Shown in pieces: positions 6,328 to 7,157 of a stretch of 7,157 nt of DNA (its first letter is position 1; every line of letters starts with the position of its first letter). This stretch comes from an uncultured Alistipes sp. (GTDB lineage: Bacteria; Bacteroidota; Bacteroidia; Bacteroidales; Rikenellaceae): NCBI GenBank assembly GCA_900766655.1, contig CAAFWE010000067.1, positions 1 to 7,157 on the forward strand, in the 5' to 3' direction. The position numbers were made by a program, and so were the translations under genes. Below the pieces are notes generated by a model, which was not told where the DNA came from, did not search any database, and worked only from the letters and a program-made list of their open reading frames with translations.

Positions 6328-6361
6328 TTAGAGGCGTTAGAGTCGTTAGAGTCGTTAGGGG
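6328..6361. repeat. 9-bp tandem repeat just upstream of cca
   Basis: Three full units (ttagaggcg at 6328-6336, ttagagtcg at 6337-6345 and 6346-6354) and a partial fourth (ttagggg, 6355-6361). On the coding strand of cca this reads as repeated TAACGACTC ending two bases before the ATG, so it forms the end of the cca leader. Confidence 0.85.
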
Positions 6362-6375
6362 TTTTATAAATTCGT

Positions 6376-6403
6376 TTTCCGCTTTCCGCTTTCAGTTTTC
6401 CGC
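6376..6403. repeat. 7-bp tandem repeat directly after pdxJ
   Basis: Four head-to-tail heptamers: tttccgc (6376-6382), tttccgc (6383-6389), the variant tttcagt (6390-6396) and tttccgc (6397-6403). The array abuts the pdxJ stop codon (6404-6406). On the transcript it is GCGGAAA repeated, which is purine-rich and largely unstructured. Confidence 0.85.
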
Positions 6404-7117
6404 TTATCGCAGACATCTGCGATAGAGCTGTACCGTATTCTCCAGACCGTAGTATAGTGCGTCGCTGATGAGTGCGTGACCTATCGAGACCTCGTCGCAC
6501 CAAGGAATCTGTTCGGCAAAATATTGCAGATTCTCGAGCGAGAGATCGTGTCCGGCATTCAACCCCAAACCACACTTGCGAGCCTCCTCGGCAGCTGCGA
6601 TGTATGGGGCAATGGCAGCCTCTCTGTCGGCCTTGTAGTTAGCGGCATAGGCCTCGGTGTAGAGCTCTACGCGGTCGGCACCGCAAGCGGCAGCTCCAGC
6701 CACCATCTCGGGCTTTGGATCGACAAAGATAGAGACACGAATGCCCTTGTCGTGGAAACGCTTGGTGATGTCGGTCAAGAACTCCTTGTTGGCAAGGGTG
6801 TCCCATCCCGCATTCGATGTGATGGCATCCACTGCATCGGGAACGAGAGTTACCTGTGCAGGCACAACCTCCAATACCAAATCGACAAACGAGCCGATAG
6901 GGTTGCCCTCGATGTTGAGCTCGGTCTTGATGACCTTCTTCAGCTCACGCACATCCGAATAACGGATGTGACGAGCATCAGGACGAGGGTGTACGGTGAT
7001 TCCTTCGCCACCAAAACGCTCTATTGCAAGTGCTGCAGCCACAACATCGGGCGTATTGCCACCTCGCGAATTGCGGATTACTGCAATCTTATTTACATTT
7101 ACGCTTAACTTTGTCAT
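6404..7117 (-). CDS. pdxJ: Pyridoxine 5'-phosphate synthase PdxJ
   Basis: A 237-residue TIM-barrel enzyme of the usual PdxJ length. It condenses 1-deoxy-D-xylulose 5-phosphate with 3-amino-2-oxopropyl phosphate (1-amino-acetone 3-phosphate) to give pyridoxine 5'-phosphate, the ring-forming step of the DXP-dependent vitamin B6 route. Visible motifs are [17 protein letters not shown] (4-20), [12 protein letters not shown] (39-50) with catalytic His43, LNIEGNP with Glu70, [10 protein letters not shown] (128-137), ELYTEAYA (151-158), LNAGHDL with His190, and SIGHALI (211-217), the phosphate-binding loop. The NVNK at 7-10 replaces the proteobacterial NIDH, which I recall as usual for Bacteroidetes PdxJ. 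ATG at 7117-7115 has no clear Shine-Dalgarno. It is the first gene of the cluster with cca, ispF and pepD; the 78-base gap to cca holds repeats but no obvious terminator. The promoter is not clear in the 40 bases left. Confidence 0.97.
   Translation of the reverse strand: MTKLSVNVNKIAVIRNSRGGNTPDVVAAALAIERFGGEGITVHPRPDARHIRYSDVRELKKVIKTELNIEGNPIGSFVDLVLEVVPAQVTLVPDAVDAITSNAGWDTLANKEFLTDITKRFHDKGIRVSIFVDPKPEMVAGAAACGADRVELYTEAYAANYKADREAAIAPYIAAAEEARKCGLGLNAGHDLSLENLQYFAEQIPWCDEVSIGHALISDALYYGLENTVQLYRRCLR
6405..6424. repeat. Inverted repeat over the pdxJ stop codon
   Basis: Bases 6405-6413 (tatcgcaga) and 6416-6424 (tctgcgata) are perfect inverted copies with two bases between them; as RNA this would be an eight-pair stem with a four-base loop. 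It covers the last five codons and the stop of pdxJ. No U-tract follows on the minus strand, so it does not look like a terminator. Confidence 0.6.
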
Positions 7118-7127
7118 AAAAAATCGC

Positions 7128-7135
7128 TATATTTG
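7128..7135 (+). promoter_or_regulatory. Putative -7 box for a divergent gene beyond the right edge
   Basis: TATATTTG, followed by C, matches TAnnTTTG on the plus strand, pointing away from pdxJ. A TTTG at 7110-7113 is only 14 bases upstream, shorter than the usual spacing for a -33 element. It suggests that a plus-strand gene begins just past the window. Confidence 0.4.
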
Positions 7136-7157
7136 CCATTGATTTTGCACACTTCGC

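Noticed and set aside
6476..7108. Open frame of 210 codons on the plus strand opposite pdxJ
   Set aside because: It mirrors pdxJ codon for codon and shows no family features.

Overview
This window reads as a chromosomal stretch from a member of the Bacteroidetes, probably Bacteroidales and possibly Alistipes or a relative; the genus is a guess. The grounds are two families largely confined to that phylum (DUF5606 and DUF5689), lipoproteins with Bacteroidetes-type signal peptides, start codons without clear Shine-Dalgarno sequences, and several TAnnTTTG boxes, the Bacteroidetes -7 promoter element. Most of the content is conserved housekeeping. No mobile element, CRISPR array, tRNA or rRNA was seen.

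Layout from left to right. The first 31 bases look like the end of a plus-strand gene, followed by a strong stem-loop terminator shared with the minus-strand pair that converges on it. That pair, transcribed right to left, is an MscS-family mechanosensitive channel followed by a DUF5606 protein. A short AT-rich intergenic region (about 1414-1505) carries divergent -7 boxes. It separates the channel from a plus-strand pair of overlapping, related lipoprotein genes of the DUF5689 type. These converge with an 11-base overlap on a minus-strand gene cluster read in the order pdxJ, cca, ispF, pepD, which fills the rest of the window. The window ends just upstream of pdxJ, with a -7 box pointing out of the window to the right.

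The four-gene cluster is probably one operon, with gaps of 78, 3 and 18 bases. It covers vitamin B6 ring synthesis (PdxJ), tRNA 3'-end CCA addition, the MEP isoprenoid pathway (IspF) and dipeptide breakdown (PepD). PdxJ uses 1-deoxyxylulose 5-phosphate and IspF belongs to the pathway that starts from it, so at least two members share a metabolic precursor. The lipoprotein pair is the least understood part.

No complete new system is evident. The most notable non-gene signals are: a long inverted repeat inside the 3' coding end of the second lipoprotein, placed where a terminator for the pepD operon would be expected; two different short tandem-repeat arrays (7-bp and 9-bp units) filling the pdxJ-cca spacer; a small hairpin over the pdxJ stop codon; and a nine-residue tail at the left edge that is identical, through synonymous codons, to the C-terminus of the CCA enzyme in the same window.
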